Assembly (NCBI RefSeq): GCF_000786215.1
Contig: NZ_JROG01000003.1
Span: 62,001 to 126,000 of the forward strand
From: Sphingomonas sp. 35-24ZXX
Lineage (GTDB): Bacteria; Pseudomonadota; Alphaproteobacteria; Sphingomonadales; Sphingomonadaceae
Direction of reading: 5' to 3'
DNA: 64,000 bases
Both the position numbers and the translations under genes were made by a program. Below, piece after piece: positions 1 to 11,306 of the stretch. Each line of letters starts with the position of its first letter. The stretch's first letter is position 1. The notes under the pieces are model-generated. The model saw only the letters and a program-made list of their open reading frames with translations. It had not been told where the DNA came from and did no database searches.

Positions 1-1473
1 GCTACGCTGGCGCATCACCTGCAGGCTGCAGGAATCGGCAAGGGCGACCGGGTGGCGCTGGCGATGCGCAACCTGCCCGAATGGCCGGTGGCGTTCTTTG
101 CCATCGTCAGCATCGGCGCGATTGCGGTGCCGCTCAATGCCTGGTGGACGGGCGCCGAACTGGCCTATGGTCTCGCTGATTCCGGCGCGAAGCTGCTGAT
201 TGCCGATGCCGAACGGCTGGACCGGATCGCCCCGCACCTGGGCGAGCTCTCCGCCTTGGAAGCGATGCTGATCAGCCGCAGCCTTGGGGATCTGGCCGCG
301 CCTGCTTCGCGTCTTGAGGATATCATCGGCGCGCCGCCCGCTTATGCGGCGCTGGCGGCGGCCGAGCTGCCGGTGGTGGACATCGCCCCCGACGATGCCG
401 CGACGATCTTCTACACCTCGGGTACCACCGGCAACCCCAAGGGGGCGTTGGGCAGCCACCGCAACATGACCACCAACATCATGACTTCTGCCTATGCCGG
501 GGTACGATCGTCGCTGCGCCGCGGCGAAGCGCCGCCCGCGCCTGAACCTGCGGTGATGCTCACCGTCATTCCGCTGTTCCACGTCACCGCCTGCAGCGCA
601 GGGATGACCGGCATCATGTTCAGCGGATCGACCATGGTGTTCATGCACAAATGGGATGCGCAAAAGGCGCTGCAGATCATCGAGCGGGAACGTGTGACAG
701 CCACCGGCGGCGTTCCGACCATCGCCTGGCAGCTGATCGAGCATCCCGATCGCGACAAATACGACCTGTCGTCGCTCAAGTCGATTTCCTACGGCGGCGC
801 GCCCTCCGCGCCCGAGCTGGTCCGCAAGATCCGCGAAGTGTTCGGCGCATTGCCTGGCAATGGCTGGGGCATGACCGAGACGATGGCGACGGTGACCAGC
901 CACACAGCAGAGGATTATCTCAACCGGCCCGACAGCTGCGGCCCTGCGGTGCCCGTGTGCGACCTCAAGATCATGGACGCCGATGGCCTGACCGAGATGC
1001 CTGCGGGCGAAGTGGGCGAGCTCTGGGCGCGGGGCCCGCAGATCGTGAAGGGATACTGGAACAAGCCGGAGGCGACAGCGGCCACCTTCGTCGATGGCTG
1101 GGTGCGTACCGGAGATCTGGCGCGGATCGACGAAGAGGGCTTCTGCTACATCGTCGATCGCGCCAAGGACATGATCATCCGCGGCGGCGAGAACATCTAT
1201 TCGTCCGAGGTCGAGAACGTGCTGTACGACCACCCCGCCGTCACCGATGCGGCGTTGATCGGCCTGCCGCACCGCACCTTGGGCGAAGAGCCCGCCGCCG
1301 TCGTCCATCTCGCGCCGGGAACCAGCGCGAGCGAGGCGGAGCTGCAGGCCTGGGTGCGCGAACGGCTGGCCGCGTTCAAGGTGCCGGTCAGGATCGTGTT
1401 CTGCCACGAAACGCTGCCGCGCAATGCCAATGGCAAGATCCTCAAGAAGGATCTCGCGGGCCTGTTTGGCTGA
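1..1473 (+). CDS. AMP-dependent acyl-CoA synthetase (5' end cut by the window)
   Basis: This is an adenylate-forming ligase that activates a carboxylic acid with ATP and transfers it to CoA. The frame is open from base 1, so the start lies outside the window; 490 residues are visible. It shows the ATP-binding P-loop [11 protein letters not shown], the GWGMTE motif, the [12 protein letters not shown] hinge region, [19 protein letters not shown], and the C-terminal catalytic-lysine motif NANGKILK. These are the signatures of long- or medium-chain fatty-acyl or aryl-acid CoA ligases. The substrate cannot be read from sequence. The next gene is convergent on the minus strand. The family call is secure and the specificity open. 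Confidence 0.93.
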   Translation, partial: ATLAHHLQAAGIGKGDRVALAMRNLPEWPVAFFAIVSIGAIAVPLNAWWTGAELAYGLADSGAKLLIADAERLDRIAPHLGELSALEAMLISRSLGDLAAPASRLEDIIGAPPAYAALAAAELPVVDIAPDDAATIFYTSGTTGNPKGALGSHRNMTTNIMTSAYAGVRSSLRRGEAPPAPEPAVMLTVIPLFHVTACSAGMTGIMFSGSTMVFMHKWDAQKALQIIERERVTATGGVPTIAWQLIEHPDRDKYDLSSLKSISYGGAPSAPELVRKIREVFGALPGNGWGMTETMATVTSHTAEDYLNRPDSCGPAVPVCDLKIMDADGLTEMPAGEVGELWARGPQIVKGYWNKPEATAATFVDGWVRTGDLARIDEEGFCYIVDRAKDMIIRGGENIYSSEVENVLYDHPAVTDAALIGLPHRTLGEEPAAVVHLAPGTSASEAELQAWVRERLAAFKVPVRIVFCHETLPRNANGKILKKDLAGLFG

Positions 1474-1518
1474 ACTGCTGGTCCGGGGCCGGGCGAGGGC
1501 CTGGCCCCGGATTGCGCT

Positions 1519-2262
1519 TTACGCGAACACGCTGGCGAGATCCTCGCTGCTTGCGCCTTCCCGGGTTCCGCGCAGTTCGATGTAAACGGCGGCAATCCCC
1601 GCCGAGCCGACGGCGGCGCTCGCAGTGCTCAGCAAGGCGCTGCTGACCACGGTCAGCGAATCGCTGATCATCGAGATCACGCCGATCGGGATGGCGATGA
1701 TGAAGCTGAACACGAAAAACACGATGATCAGCCCCAGCAGCCTCAGCCGCGAACCCTTGGTCAGCGCCGCGCTGCGGCCAAGCGCCTCGAACACGCCCAG
1801 ATTTTCGACCATCAGTGCGGGCACGGCCACCATCCACATCAGGTAGAGGATGATGCCGGGGATGATCAGCAGCACCAGGCCCAGGCTGATGCCCACGGCG
1901 ACGACGATCCCCAGCCCGATCAGCGGAAGCAGTTTCGACACTGCTCGCCCGACACATTCGCCGAAGTTGACCGGACGGCCTGCCAGGTCGTTGGCAGATG
2001 CCACGATCAGCGACGCCTGAAGGATGATCGACAGGAACAAGAAGACGAAATAGCCGATGATACTGCTGATAATTCCACCGGGGTTGGCGAACACCGTCGT
2101 CGGGTCCGCCGGTGCTGCGGGGAAGGCCATGCCGACCCCGACCTGCGGCAGCCCGACAATCACGAGCGATAGCCCCAGAAACAGGGCGGGGTTCCGGGCG
2201 ATGACCCCGAACGTATTGGAAAACACATTGGATATGCTGAACTCGGCGGGCTGGCTGGCCAT
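1519..2262 (-). CDS. Polytopic membrane protein, glycerophosphodiesterase membrane-domain type
   Basis: This 247-aa protein has about five or six hydrophobic segments and the pattern [23 protein letters not shown] followed by RSAALTKG, in two parts: a P-G-I helix and then an S-x-x-L-T-K-G loop. That pattern is typical of the membrane domain seen next to some glycerophosphodiesterases and of YciC/DUF975-like proteins. The ATG at 2262 is chosen because GGGAG lies eight bases upstream; an in-frame ATG nine codons earlier lacks this. Another protein of the same kind is encoded at 11307-12068. Function is unknown; a membrane-organising or transport role is only a guess. Confidence 0.75.
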   Translation of the reverse strand: MASQPAEFSISNVFSNTFGVIARNPALFLGLSLVIVGLPQVGVGMAFPAAPADPTTVFANPGGIISSIIGYFVFLFLSIILQASLIVASANDLAGRPVNFGECVGRAVSKLLPLIGLGIVVAVGISLGLVLLIIPGIILYLMWMVAVPALMVENLGVFEALGRSAALTKGSRLRLLGLIIVFFVFSFIIAIPIGVISMISDSLTVVSSALLSTASAAVGSAGIAAVYIELRGTREGASSEDLASVFA

Positions 2263-2341
2263 ATCAATTCTCCCGGATGAATGTCCCAAGCGACCGGATC
2301 TGGTTTTGCGCAGAGCCTAACAGGTACGCGCAGGTCGTCCA

Positions 2342-3046
2342 GTGCGCTTCGTCACGCAAATCGCCTTGCCCCGTCCTCTCGCTTCTGCGATCAAACCGGC
2401 TGTGACTGCTGGCCCGGCCCTTACTGCACCCCGCCGCGATGGCTTTGATGCAGCCTATGATCAGGTGCGCGGCGATAGCGATATCCAGTTCGCCCCCAGC
2501 TTTGCCAAACCCCCCGATCCGCCGCCCGCGTGGTGGGAGGATGTCACCCGATGGCTGGGCGATGTGCTGGAGCCGGTGCTGCAGGTTCTTGCCGCCGCGT
2601 GGCCGTGGCTCAGCAAGCTGCTGCTGGTGGCGCTTGTCGTTGGCGTGATCGCTCTGCTCTGGGTGATCCTGGCGCCGTATATTGCCGACTGGCGCGAACG
2701 CCGCGCCGCCGCTGTGCCGGACTGGGCCCCGGACAAGGCGCAAGCGCGCGTCCTGCTCGAAGAGGCCGATCGGCTGGCAGCCGAGGGCCGGTTCGATGAG
2801 GCGGCGCATCTGCTGCTGTATCGCTCGATCGAGGACATCGCTGCCACGCGGCCCGATCTGCTGCGGCCATCGACCACCGCGCGCGAAGTCAGCGCGTTCG
2901 AGGCGCTGTCACAGCGCGCGCGCCAGGCGTTCGGCGTGATCGCAGGCCATGTCGAGGCGAGCTTCTTCGCGCGCCGCCCGCTCGATCGCAGCGCGTGGGA
3001 CAGCTCGCGCGAAGCCTATCGCGCATTCGCGCTGGACGGCGGCTGA
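2342..3046 (+). CDS. DUF4129 domain protein, first gene of the MoxR operon
   Basis: This 234-aa protein starts with GTG. It has a proline-rich N-terminal half (FAKPPDPPPAWWEDV), one transmembrane helix at about residues 97-117, and a C-terminal DUF4129-like helical region with ADRLAAEGRFDEAAHLLL and the REVSAFEAL segment. DUF4129 proteins are repeatedly found with MoxR ATPases and DUF58 proteins, which fits the next four genes. The next gene starts one base after its stop codon, so the two are translationally close. The likely role is as a membrane-anchored component of a MoxR-dependent assembly or stress system; this is inferred from context only. Confidence 0.82.
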   Translation: MRFVTQIALPRPLASAIKPAVTAGPALTAPRRDGFDAAYDQVRGDSDIQFAPSFAKPPDPPPAWWEDVTRWLGDVLEPVLQVLAAAWPWLSKLLLVALVVGVIALLWVILAPYIADWRERRAAAVPDWAPDKAQARVLLEEADRLAAEGRFDEAAHLLLYRSIEDIAATRPDLLRPSTTAREVSAFEALSQRARQAFGVIAGHVEASFFARRPLDRSAWDSSREAYRAFALDGG

Positions 3047-3047
3047 C

Positions 3048-4354
3048 ATGGCGGAAGCCGGCACCAGCGCCAACCCCTTCGCCCGCGGCACCGTGCTGCT
3101 GATGGTCGCCATCGGGTTCGCGGCATTTGTGGCATTGCTCTATGCGATCGGCGCGGGCGGAGCGCTTCGGCCGGGCAACAACGGCCAGGCGCATGGCGCA
3201 TCATCGGGCGCGATCGGCTATTCGGCGCTGGGGCGGTTGCTCGAGCAAACCGGCACCCCCGTGCGCTATGGGCGCGGCCCGGATGCGCTGCAGCAGCAGG
3301 ATCTGCTGATCGTGACGCCACAGCTGTCTTCCGATCCCAAGGAGTTGGCGGCCCTCGTCAACCAGCGCGCCTTTACCGGCCCCACCATCATCATCCTGCC
3401 CAAATGGCAGGCCAGCCCGATCCAGGGGTTCAAGACCGGTTGGGTCCAGCTCGATTCCCCGTTCGTGGCGATACAGAGCCCGCAGCTTCTGGCACAGCTG
3501 CTTCCCGTCAAGACACGGCTGGAAGGGGTCGATGATACGCTCGCCACGAAAATGCTTGTCCAGCCCGAGACGCCCGAGCAGCAGGCTGCCTTGATCCGGC
3601 AGGCGCTCAAGGCGCGCGTCACGATCACCGGCGACAGGCTGAAGACCGTGCTCGCCGACGCGCCAACCGGCCGTGCGCGCGTGGCAGTGATCGAGGACGG
3701 CGGCTGGTATCCTTCGCTCGACGCCAATGCACCGGCCGAGCCGGGCCCCGGCGTGCAGCAGGGGCGCTATCCGGTGGTCATCGTGGCCGATGCCGATCTG
3801 ATGAACAACCTGAGCCTCGCCAACCGCAAGACGGCGGCGCAGGCGTTGCAGATCATCGATGCGGCCTGGTCTGGTGGCGGTGAAGGGGTGGTGTTCGACC
3901 TCACCCAGAACGGCCTGGGCGCATCGGAAAACCTGCTCTCGGTTGCATTCCGCCCGCCCTTTGTGGGCGCGGTGGCGAGCCTTTTGCTGGCGGCGATCGC
4001 CTTTGGCTGGATGGCGTTCTTCCGCTTTGGCCCGCCAATGTCCGAGGAGCGTCCGTTCGGCTTCGGCAAGACCGCGCTGGTCAAGGGCAGCGCCGGCCTG
4101 ATCCGACGCCTGGGACGCGATCATCTGACCGCAAGCGCTTATGCCGACCTGCAACGCGATCGCGCGGCGCGCGCGCTGGGCCTGCCACCCTCGCTGCCAC
4201 CGCCTGAGGTCGATGCCCGGCTGGCGCTAGTGCCTGCCGATGGGGAGGGCCGCAACTACGAGACACTGATCGAAACCATGCGCACGGCGCGCGACCGGCC
4301 CGCGATCGCGGCCGCCGCCCGCGCGCTCTACCGATGGAAAAAGGAACGGATGGG

Positions 4355-4358
<4 letters not shown>
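3048..4358 (+). CDS. DUF4350 domain protein
   Basis: This 436-aa protein begins at the ATG one base after the previous stop; a longer in-frame extension upstream overlaps the DUF4129 gene and is rejected. It has an N-terminal transmembrane helix (about residues 18-38), a soluble central domain with the [19 protein letters not shown] segment in two parts, as is common in DUF4350 proteins, and a second helix at about residues 305-325 ([16 protein letters not shown]). The final codons ERMG overlap the next gene by four bases. It is probably an inner-membrane protein with a periplasmic domain working with the MoxR ATPase downstream. The molecular role is unknown. Confidence 0.82.
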
Positions 4359-5307
<949 letters not shown>

Positions 5308-5311
<4 letters not shown>

Positions 5312-6630
5312 TCGGAGCCTATCCCAGTCTGCGCGGCGGCCTGCTGATTGCCGCCGGTGCGCCGCTGGCGATCCTGCTGACGGCGTTCGCGCCCGGGCTG
5401 TGGGCGCTGGGACCGGCCTGGTCGGCGTCGGTGCTGCTGCTGGCAGTGCTCGATTCCCTGATTGCCGGGCGTGCGCGCGACATCCGGCTGATTGTCCCGG
5501 CCAGCAGCGAACTGGGGCAGGATGTGCAGATCGGCGTCGAGGGGGCGTTGACATCGCAGGTGCCGATCCGGCGTGCCGAAGCGAGCATCGCGGTGGCAAG
5601 CCGGATCGTTCCGGGCGGACGCGGCTTTTCCGTTCTGACTGCGGACCGAGCGGCAGGGCACGTGCGGGGGACCATCGCACTCAGCCCGGCGCGGCGCGGA
5701 ACTCTGGTGATCGAAACATTGTGGGTCCGCTGGCAGGGTCCGCTCGGGCTCGGCTGGCGACAGGAAAGACGCGCGAGCGGCGAAAGCACCGCGATCCTGC
5801 CCGACATTGCGGCGGTTCGCGCACCCGCCTTGCAGCTCTTCATCCGCGACGCGGTGTATGGAATCCTCGCCCGCCCGATCCGAGGCGAAGGCAGCGAGTT
5901 CGAGGCTCTGGTCGAATATCAGCCGGGGTTCGATCGCCGCGCGATCGACTGGAAAAGCTCTGCGCGCCATTCCAAGCTGCTCGCCCGCGAATATGATACC
6001 GAGCGCAACAACCAGATCGTGTTCGCGCTCGATTCCGGGTCGGACATGTGCGAGCCGGTCGCGGGCCTGCCGCGTATCGACCGGGCGGTGTCGGCGGCGC
6101 TGCTGACCAGCTATGTGGCGCTCAAGGCGGGCGACCAAGTGCGATTGTTCTCGTTCGCAGCCCGGCCAGAGCGCGCCACGCCGTTCGTCTCGGGCAGCCG
6201 CAACTTCTTCCGCCTGCAGTCCGAGGCTGCCGGAATCGACTACCGGTTCGAGGAAAGCAACTACACTCTGGCGCTGTCGACGCTCGCTGCGCAGCTCCAG
6301 CGGCGCTCGCTGATCGTCGTGTTCACCGACTTTACCGACCCCACCAGCGCCGAGCTGATGCTCGAATCGGTCGGGCGGCTGATCGATCGGCACCTGCTGC
6401 TGTTCGTCGCGATGGAAGATGAGGAACTGCTGGGCATCGTCGACCAGCCACCTGAAACCAGCGAAAGCGTGGCGCAGAGCGTCGCGGCAGCCAGCCTGCT
6501 GGCGCAGCGACGGCTGGTCATCACGCGGTTGCGGCATCTGGGGGTCGAGGTGATCGAGGGGCGGCATGACGAGATCGGCACGCGGTTGATGAACGCCTAT
6601 CTCAAGATCAAGCGCCGGGGGCAGCTGTGA
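5308..6630 (+). CDS. DUF58 protein (vWA-like MoxR partner)
   Basis: This 440-aa protein starts with TTG overlapping the MoxR stop by four bases. Two hydrophobic helices lie near the N-terminus (about residues 9-50). The DUF58 core is clear: [20 protein letters not shown], followed by the vWA-like strand [11 protein letters not shown] and later [10 protein letters not shown], which resembles a degenerate metal-ion-dependent adhesion site. DUF58 proteins are the standard partners of MoxR ATPases. It is co-translated with both neighbours (GTGA overlap downstream). A role in envelope or protein-complex assembly is plausible but unproven. Confidence 0.93.
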
Positions 6631-7658
6631 CCGGCGCGGCGCAGCCATTGCGCGGCGAACAGGCGGTGGCGGCCGCAGTGCTGCGCAGCGATCGCTTCCG
6701 GCTGGAGCGCGAAGGCGATTGGCAGCGGCTCGACGCGATGGTCACGGCGATGGAAAAGGGGCGGCTGAAGAAGCTGTCCGATGATGACGTCATGGCGTTG
6801 CCGGTGCTGTACCGCAATCTGCTCTCGAGCCTGTCGATCGCACGCGAAAGCTCGCTCGACGCCGGGCTGATCGCCTATCTCGAATCGCTGACGTTGCGGG
6901 CGTATTTCATCGTCTATGGCACGCGCACCACCTTTGGCGGCTGGTGCCGCAGCTTCTTCGGCGGCGGTCTGAGCCGTGCGGTGCGTGCGGTGGGAGTGGA
7001 TATTCTCGTTGCGCTGGCGGCAATGGTGATCGGTGCGATGCTGGGCTTCTGGCTGGTCGACGCCGACCCGCAATGGTATTTCCGGCTGGTACCCGCGCAG
7101 TTCAGCGACGTGCGCGTGCCGGGGGCCTCGCGCGAGGCCCTGCTCGGTACGCTGTTCGGCAAGGCCGAAGGCGAAGGGCTTTCGGTCTTTGCCGCCTATC
7201 TGTTCAACAACAATGCGCAGGTCGCGATCATGGCCTTCGCGCTGGGCTTTGCCTTTGGCGTGCCGACGCTGCTGCTGCTGGTGTACAACATGGTCGGCCT
7301 GGGCGCGATGCTGTGGGTCTTTGCCTCACGCGGGCTCACGGTGGAGTTCATCGGCTGGCTGTCGATCCACGGCACCACCGAGTTGCTTGCGATCCTGCTG
7401 GCAGGAGCAGCGGGGCTTCACATCGGGCGCGCTTTGGGCTTTCCGGGGCAGCGCAGCCATCTGGCGGCTCTCAGCGGGGCCGGGCGCACCGCCGCGCAAG
7501 TCATGGCGGGGGTCATCGTCATGCTGATCTGCGCGGGGTTGCTCGAAGGCTTTGCCCGCCAGCTCGTCCAGTCGACCGCGATGCGCTATGCCATCGGCTA
7601 CGGCGTGCTGGCGCTGTGGCTTTCCTATTTCTTCGCTTTTCGCCCGAGGCGCAGCTGA
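6627..7658 (+). CDS. SpoIIM-like (stage II sporulation protein M family) membrane protein
   Basis: A 343-aa membrane protein starting with GTG inside the DUF58 stop codon. After a cytoplasmic N-terminal domain of about 110 residues come five or six transmembrane helices. The conserved core FLYN-like FNNNAQVAIMAFALGFAFG and HGTTELLAILLAGAAGLHIG are the SpoIIM/DUF95 hallmarks. In sporulating Firmicutes SpoIIM is a peptidoglycan-remodelling factor; the organism here has no sign of sporulation. In many other bacteria a SpoIIM relative accompanies an RDD protein and a MoxR/DUF58 pair, exactly as here. Its stop overlaps the RDD start by one base. Confidence 0.9.
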   Translation: MTGAAQPLRGEQAVAAAVLRSDRFRLEREGDWQRLDAMVTAMEKGRLKKLSDDDVMALPVLYRNLLSSLSIARESSLDAGLIAYLESLTLRAYFIVYGTRTTFGGWCRSFFGGGLSRAVRAVGVDILVALAAMVIGAMLGFWLVDADPQWYFRLVPAQFSDVRVPGASREALLGTLFGKAEGEGLSVFAAYLFNNNAQVAIMAFALGFAFGVPTLLLLVYNMVGLGAMLWVFASRGLTVEFIGWLSIHGTTELLAILLAGAAGLHIGRALGFPGQRSHLAALSGAGRTAAQVMAGVIVMLICAGLLEGFARQLVQSTAMRYAIGYGVLALWLSYFFAFRPRRS

Positions 7659-8584
7659 TGGCCCGCGCCGCCAACTTGGGTCGCAGCCGCGGCACCGATG
7701 CCAAGCTGCGGCGGACACTGGTCACGCCGGAAGGTGTCGCGCTCGACATCGCCGTCGCGCCGGCGAGCGCGCGGATTGGTGCGCTGTTCATCGATCTGAC
7801 CGCGCTGTTCGGTCTGTTCCTGGCGTTCGTACTGACGATCCTGCTGCTCGCCTGGGCCTATTCGCGCGCCGGGCTGCCGGCCGTGTCGGATGGCGTGATG
7901 AACTTTCTGTTCGTGCTGTTCATCATCGGCACGTTTCTGGCGCGCAATGCCTATTTCCTGTTCTTCGAACTGGGCCAGCGCGCGGCGACCTGGGGCAAGA
8001 GGTCGGTGGGAATCCGCGTCGCCGCGCGTGACGGCGGCAGGCTGACGGCAGAAGCGGTGATCGCGCGCAATCTGCTGCGCGATATCGAGATGTTCCTGCC
8101 GTTGATGTTCATGACATCGGGCGGGGTGCAGGGCACGCTCAGCGAATTTGCCGCCTGGTCGGGGATCTTGTGGGTGGGGATATTCCTCGCCTTTCCGCTG
8201 CTCAACAAGGACCGGCTGCGCTGCGGCGATCTGATCGCGGGAACCTGGGTGGTGCAGGCCCCCCGGGCGACGCTGGGAGAGGTGGTCGCGACAGGCGCTG
8301 CGGCGAGCCCTGGCGCAGAACAGCTTTCACCCGACCGCTATCGGTTCGAGGAGGCCGAGCTTTCGGTCTATGGCGAGTATGAATTGCAGATGCTGGAGCA
8401 GGTGCTGAGGACCGGCAATCCCGAAGCGATGGACACCGTCGCCGCGACCATCTGCGGCAAGATCGGCTGGACGCCGCCGGTCGGCGATGAACGCGCTTTT
8501 CTGGAGGCCTATTACACGCAATTGCGCGCCCGGCTCGAACGCGCAATGCGGTTCGGTCGGCGACGCGCGGACAAGAACAGTTGA
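7658..8584 (+). CDS. RDD-family membrane protein
   Basis: A 308-aa protein; the ATG at 7658 shares one base with the SpoIIM-like stop (TGATG), and a much longer upstream frame is rejected as a shadow. It begins with VTPEGVALDIAVAPASARIGA, split here into its parts VTPEGV and the RIGALFIDLTALFG helix, followed by two more helices and the RDD motif region RAATWGKRSVGIRV and RCGDLIAGTWVV. The C-terminal 90 residues are a soluble tail. RDD proteins are small inner-membrane proteins of unknown or transport-related function. It is the last gene of the six-gene operon. Confidence 0.9.
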   Translation: MARAANLGRSRGTDAKLRRTLVTPEGVALDIAVAPASARIGALFIDLTALFGLFLAFVLTILLLAWAYSRAGLPAVSDGVMNFLFVLFIIGTFLARNAYFLFFELGQRAATWGKRSVGIRVAARDGGRLTAEAVIARNLLRDIEMFLPLMFMTSGGVQGTLSEFAAWSGILWVGIFLAFPLLNKDRLRCGDLIAGTWVVQAPRATLGEVVATGAAASPGAEQLSPDRYRFEEAELSVYGEYELQMLEQVLRTGNPEAMDTVAATICGKIGWTPPVGDERAFLEAYYTQLRARLERAMRFGRRRADKNS

Positions 8585-8603
8585 TGAGACGACCTGCCGC
8601 CTG

Positions 8604-8939
8604 TCAGGCGGCGCCGATCAGCCCCGTGACGGCTTCAGCAGTCGGGGGACGCAGGGTCCGCATCGCCTGCTCGGGATCGCCGAGGATCGCCTTGGCAACT
8701 TGGCGCGCGAACTTGTCGAGCGTCTGCGGCAATTCTGCTGCGGACGCAGCCTTGGCCAGGCTCTCCATCGCTCCGCTGGTGGCGGTGGGGCGGTTGATCA
8801 GATTGATCACGCCTTCACCGGTCGATCGGCTGGGGGCCGGATCGGTGTTCCGCGGCGCGACGTCGTTCGCCTGATAATTGGGACGGATATACACCGTCCG
8901 CATGGTGGGCGAGCCCGGGGGGTCTGAATTGTTGATCAT
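8604..8939 (-). CDS. Small conserved-looking hypothetical protein
   Basis: A 111-aa protein with no recognised domain and no obvious signal peptide. The N-terminal part is polar and proline-rich (NNSDPPGSP, IRPNYQ); the C-terminal 60 residues look like an amphipathic helical region (SLAKAASAAELPQTLDKFAR). The ATG at 8939 is preferred because AGGA lies about nine bases upstream; the frame continues open further upstream without a good ribosome site. It is convergent with the RDD gene and sits downstream of the carboxyltransferase gene in the same direction. I do not recognise it. Confidence 0.55.
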   Translation of the reverse strand: MINNSDPPGSPTMRTVYIRPNYQANDVAPRNTDPAPSRSTGEGVINLINRPTATSGAMESLAKAASAAELPQTLDKFARQVAKAILGDPEQAMRTLRPPTAEAVTGLIGAA

Positions 8940-9046
8940 GGCACTGGTCCTGATAAAGTTCCTGACTGACAATGCCATCGTGTGCGTTAAGACAGGCTTC
9001 AGGGAGATGGCGTGCGCCGCGTTAAGCATATCGCAAGCGGTGCGCC

Positions 9047-10576
9047 TTATGCCCGACCTGCCGAAAGTCTTGTCCAGGCCAGATCCGCGAACTCGCATAA
9101 TAACGGCCGAGTTTCGCGCGGATCAATGATATCTTCGACGGCAAAATGCTCGGCGCTGCGAAACGGGCTGCGAACCTTGTTCAGCCGCGCGCGGATGGCA
9201 ACAAGATGCGCCTGCGGATCGGCACTGGCTTCCAGTTCGGACTTGTAGGCGACCTCCACGCCGCCCTCGATCGGCAGCGAGCCCCAATCGCCGCTCGGCC
9301 AGGCAAAGCGATACTGGAAGCGCTCGGCATTCGACATCGCCGATCCCGCAATCCCGTAAGCGCGGCGGACGATCACCGAGGCGAGCGGCACCCTGGCACG
9401 ATAGATCGCGTTCATCGCGTTGACGCCATAGCGGATTGTCCCTGCGCGCTCGGCATCCGCTCCGATCATGAAACCGGGATTGTCGACGAGATGGACGATC
9501 GGCAGGCGGAACTGATCTGCCAGCTTGACGAAACGCTCCGCCTTTTCGCTGGTCTTGGCCTCCCACGACCCGCCCAGAAAGCTGGGGTCGCTGGCCAGTA
9601 CCGCGACCGGCCAGCCATTGAGCCGGGCAAAGGCGGTGATCACCGCACGTCCCCAGCGCCGACCCATCTCGAACACGCTGCCGTGATCGAACACTTGGGT
9701 GAGCACCCGGCGCATCGCGTAGACCTGAGCCGGGTCACGGGGAACGACGGAGAGCAGTGCCTCTTCCCGGCGATCGACGGGATCGCTGCAGGGCGTTCGC
9801 GCGGCCAGGCTGTCGATTGAGGAGGGCAGGTAGGAGAGAAACCTGCGGGCGACGGCAAAGGCGTCGGCTTCGCTCGCCACCTCTTCATCGACGACGCCAT
9901 TGCGGCAGTGGATCTCGGTGCCGCCCAGCTGTTCCTTGTCGACCGTCTCGCCGATCGCGGCCGCGACGGCGGGACCGGCGGCGAACAGCTGGGAGAGGCC
10001 CTTGACCATCACCGAATAATGGCTGGCAACCGTGCGGGCCGCCCCCAAACCGGCGGTGGGGCCGAGCGCCAGCGCCACGACCGGCACGGTTTCCAGGTTG
10101 GTGACGATATGATCCCAGCCCGGCACCATCGGAACGTAAGTATAGCCCATGGTCTCGAGCGTCTTGACCGATCCGCCGCCACCGGTGCCGTCGATCATCC
10201 GCACAAGAGGCAGGCGCAGCTCGTGCGCCATCGCCTCGCACTGGACGAACTTGCGGTGGAGGGCAGCGTCGGCCGAGCCACCGCGTACGGTGAAGTCATC
10301 GGCGCTGGCGACGATCGCCCGCCCGTCAATATCGCCCCGCCCGAAGATGAAGTTGGACGCGGCAAAGTCTGCCAGATCGCCTTGCGCATCATAGCTGCCA
10401 CGGCCCGCGATCTTGCCGATCTCGCGAAAGCTGCCCGGGTCGAGCAGGCCATCGAGCCGGGCGCGCGCATCCATCTTGCCGCGCGCATGCTGCCGCGCGA
10501 CCTTCTCTTCCCCGCCCATGTTGTCTGCCAGCGCGCGGCGCCGGTTCAGCTCGTCGATCTCGTCCTGCCAACTCAT
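9047..10576 (-). CDS. Biotin-dependent acyl-CoA carboxylase, carboxyltransferase (beta) subunit
   Basis: A 509-aa carboxyltransferase of the propionyl-, methylcrotonyl- or geranyl-CoA carboxylase type. It would move a carboxyl group from carboxybiotin to an acyl-CoA. Motifs include ARGKMDARARLDGLLDPGSF at the N-terminus, the first oxyanion region GPTAGLGAA, the second crotonase-fold half with LVDNPGFMIG and the IVRRAYGIAGSAMS strand. Length matches the family (about 510-540). No biotin carboxylase subunit is nearby, so the alpha partner must be encoded elsewhere. Sequence alone does not decide which acyl-CoA is used. Confidence 0.92.
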   Translation of the reverse strand: MSWQDEIDELNRRRALADNMGGEEKVARQHARGKMDARARLDGLLDPGSFREIGKIAGRGSYDAQGDLADFAASNFIFGRGDIDGRAIVASADDFTVRGGSADAALHRKFVQCEAMAHELRLPLVRMIDGTGGGGSVKTLETMGYTYVPMVPGWDHIVTNLETVPVVALALGPTAGLGAARTVASHYSVMVKGLSQLFAAGPAVAAAIGETVDKEQLGGTEIHCRNGVVDEEVASEADAFAVARRFLSYLPSSIDSLAARTPCSDPVDRREEALLSVVPRDPAQVYAMRRVLTQVFDHGSVFEMGRRWGRAVITAFARLNGWPVAVLASDPSFLGGSWEAKTSEKAERFVKLADQFRLPIVHLVDNPGFMIGADAERAGTIRYGVNAMNAIYRARVPLASVIVRRAYGIAGSAMSNAERFQYRFAWPSGDWGSLPIEGGVEVAYKSELEASADPQAHLVAIRARLNKVRSPFRSAEHFAVEDIIDPRETRPLLCEFADLAWTRLSAGRA

Positions 10577-10624
10577 GCCCCGACGCTAGCGCGCGCCGGG
10601 GGCGGGGTCACGCAGGAAAAAGGA

Positions 10625-11200
10625 TCAGCCCTTCTTGCCCTTTGCCATCGACTGGACGGCGCCCAGCGTCAGCTTGACGTGATCGCGATAGTCCATGTCG
10701 TCATGCACGAAGGTCACGCGGCCATTGGGCGCGACAACCATGCTGGTGCGTCTGGTCATGTTGGGGCGACCTGCCAGACCCACGCCATAGGCCTGGATCA
10801 TCTGCGGGGTGGCCTGTGCCACAGTGAACTTGCTCTGGCAGGCTTCGGTCGAGAACTTCTTGAGCTCGTCGATGCCGTCGGCGGACAGGCCGATCACGGT
10901 CGCGCCGGCCTTCTTGAAATCGGCCATGCGGGTGGCGAACTCGTGCGCTTCTGCGGTGCAGCCGCTGGTGAACGCCTTGGGGAAGAAATACAGCACCACC
11001 GGGCCCTTCTTGAGCTCGCTGGCCAGGCTGAGCTTGTAGGCCTTGCCCGCCTTGGCGCCGGTGGTCGTGAACATCGGGGCCTTGCCGCCGATGGCGATCT
11101 TGCCGGCATCCGCGGCATAGGCCGGGGCCTCGGTCAACACTGCGGCGGAGCCTGCTGTCAGGGCGAGAACGGCGAGAGGAAGAGCAACCTTGGCGCGCAT
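10625..11200 (-). CDS. Exported peroxiredoxin (AhpC/TSA, BCP-like)
   Basis: A 191-aa thiol peroxidase-like protein. Residues 1-30 form a Sec signal peptide (hydrophobic core VALPLAVLALTAGSAAVL, cleavage near AYAA). The thioredoxin-fold core has VVLYFFPKAFTSGCTAE with the peroxidatic Cys81. The second Cys of canonical BCP (five residues later) is absent; a later Cys (FSTEACQSKF) might resolve the disulfide. The ATG at 11200 follows AAGGGG; an open extension upstream lacks a start signal. Probably reduces peroxides in the periplasm. It is convergent with nothing and lies on the same strand as its neighbours. Confidence 0.9.
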   Translation of the reverse strand: MRAKVALPLAVLALTAGSAAVLTEAPAYAADAGKIAIGGKAPMFTTTGAKAGKAYKLSLASELKKGPVVLYFFPKAFTSGCTAEAHEFATRMADFKKAGATVIGLSADGIDELKKFSTEACQSKFTVAQATPQMIQAYGVGLAGRPNMTRRTSMVVAPNGRVTFVHDDMDYRDHVKLTLGAVQSMAKGKKG

Positions 11201-11306
11201 GAGTGTGACCCCTTTGTTTGGCGATAGTCGCAACTTAGGCGCGCGTCGCCGAATTTCCAGACGCATCGCCGGGTTTTCCGCCGTCAACGCATCCTGCAAA
11301 TGCCGA

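Noticed and set aside
6627-7658. SpoIIM-like gene taken as evidence of sporulation
   Set aside because: SpoIIM relatives are widespread in non-sporulating bacteria; no other sporulation gene is found.
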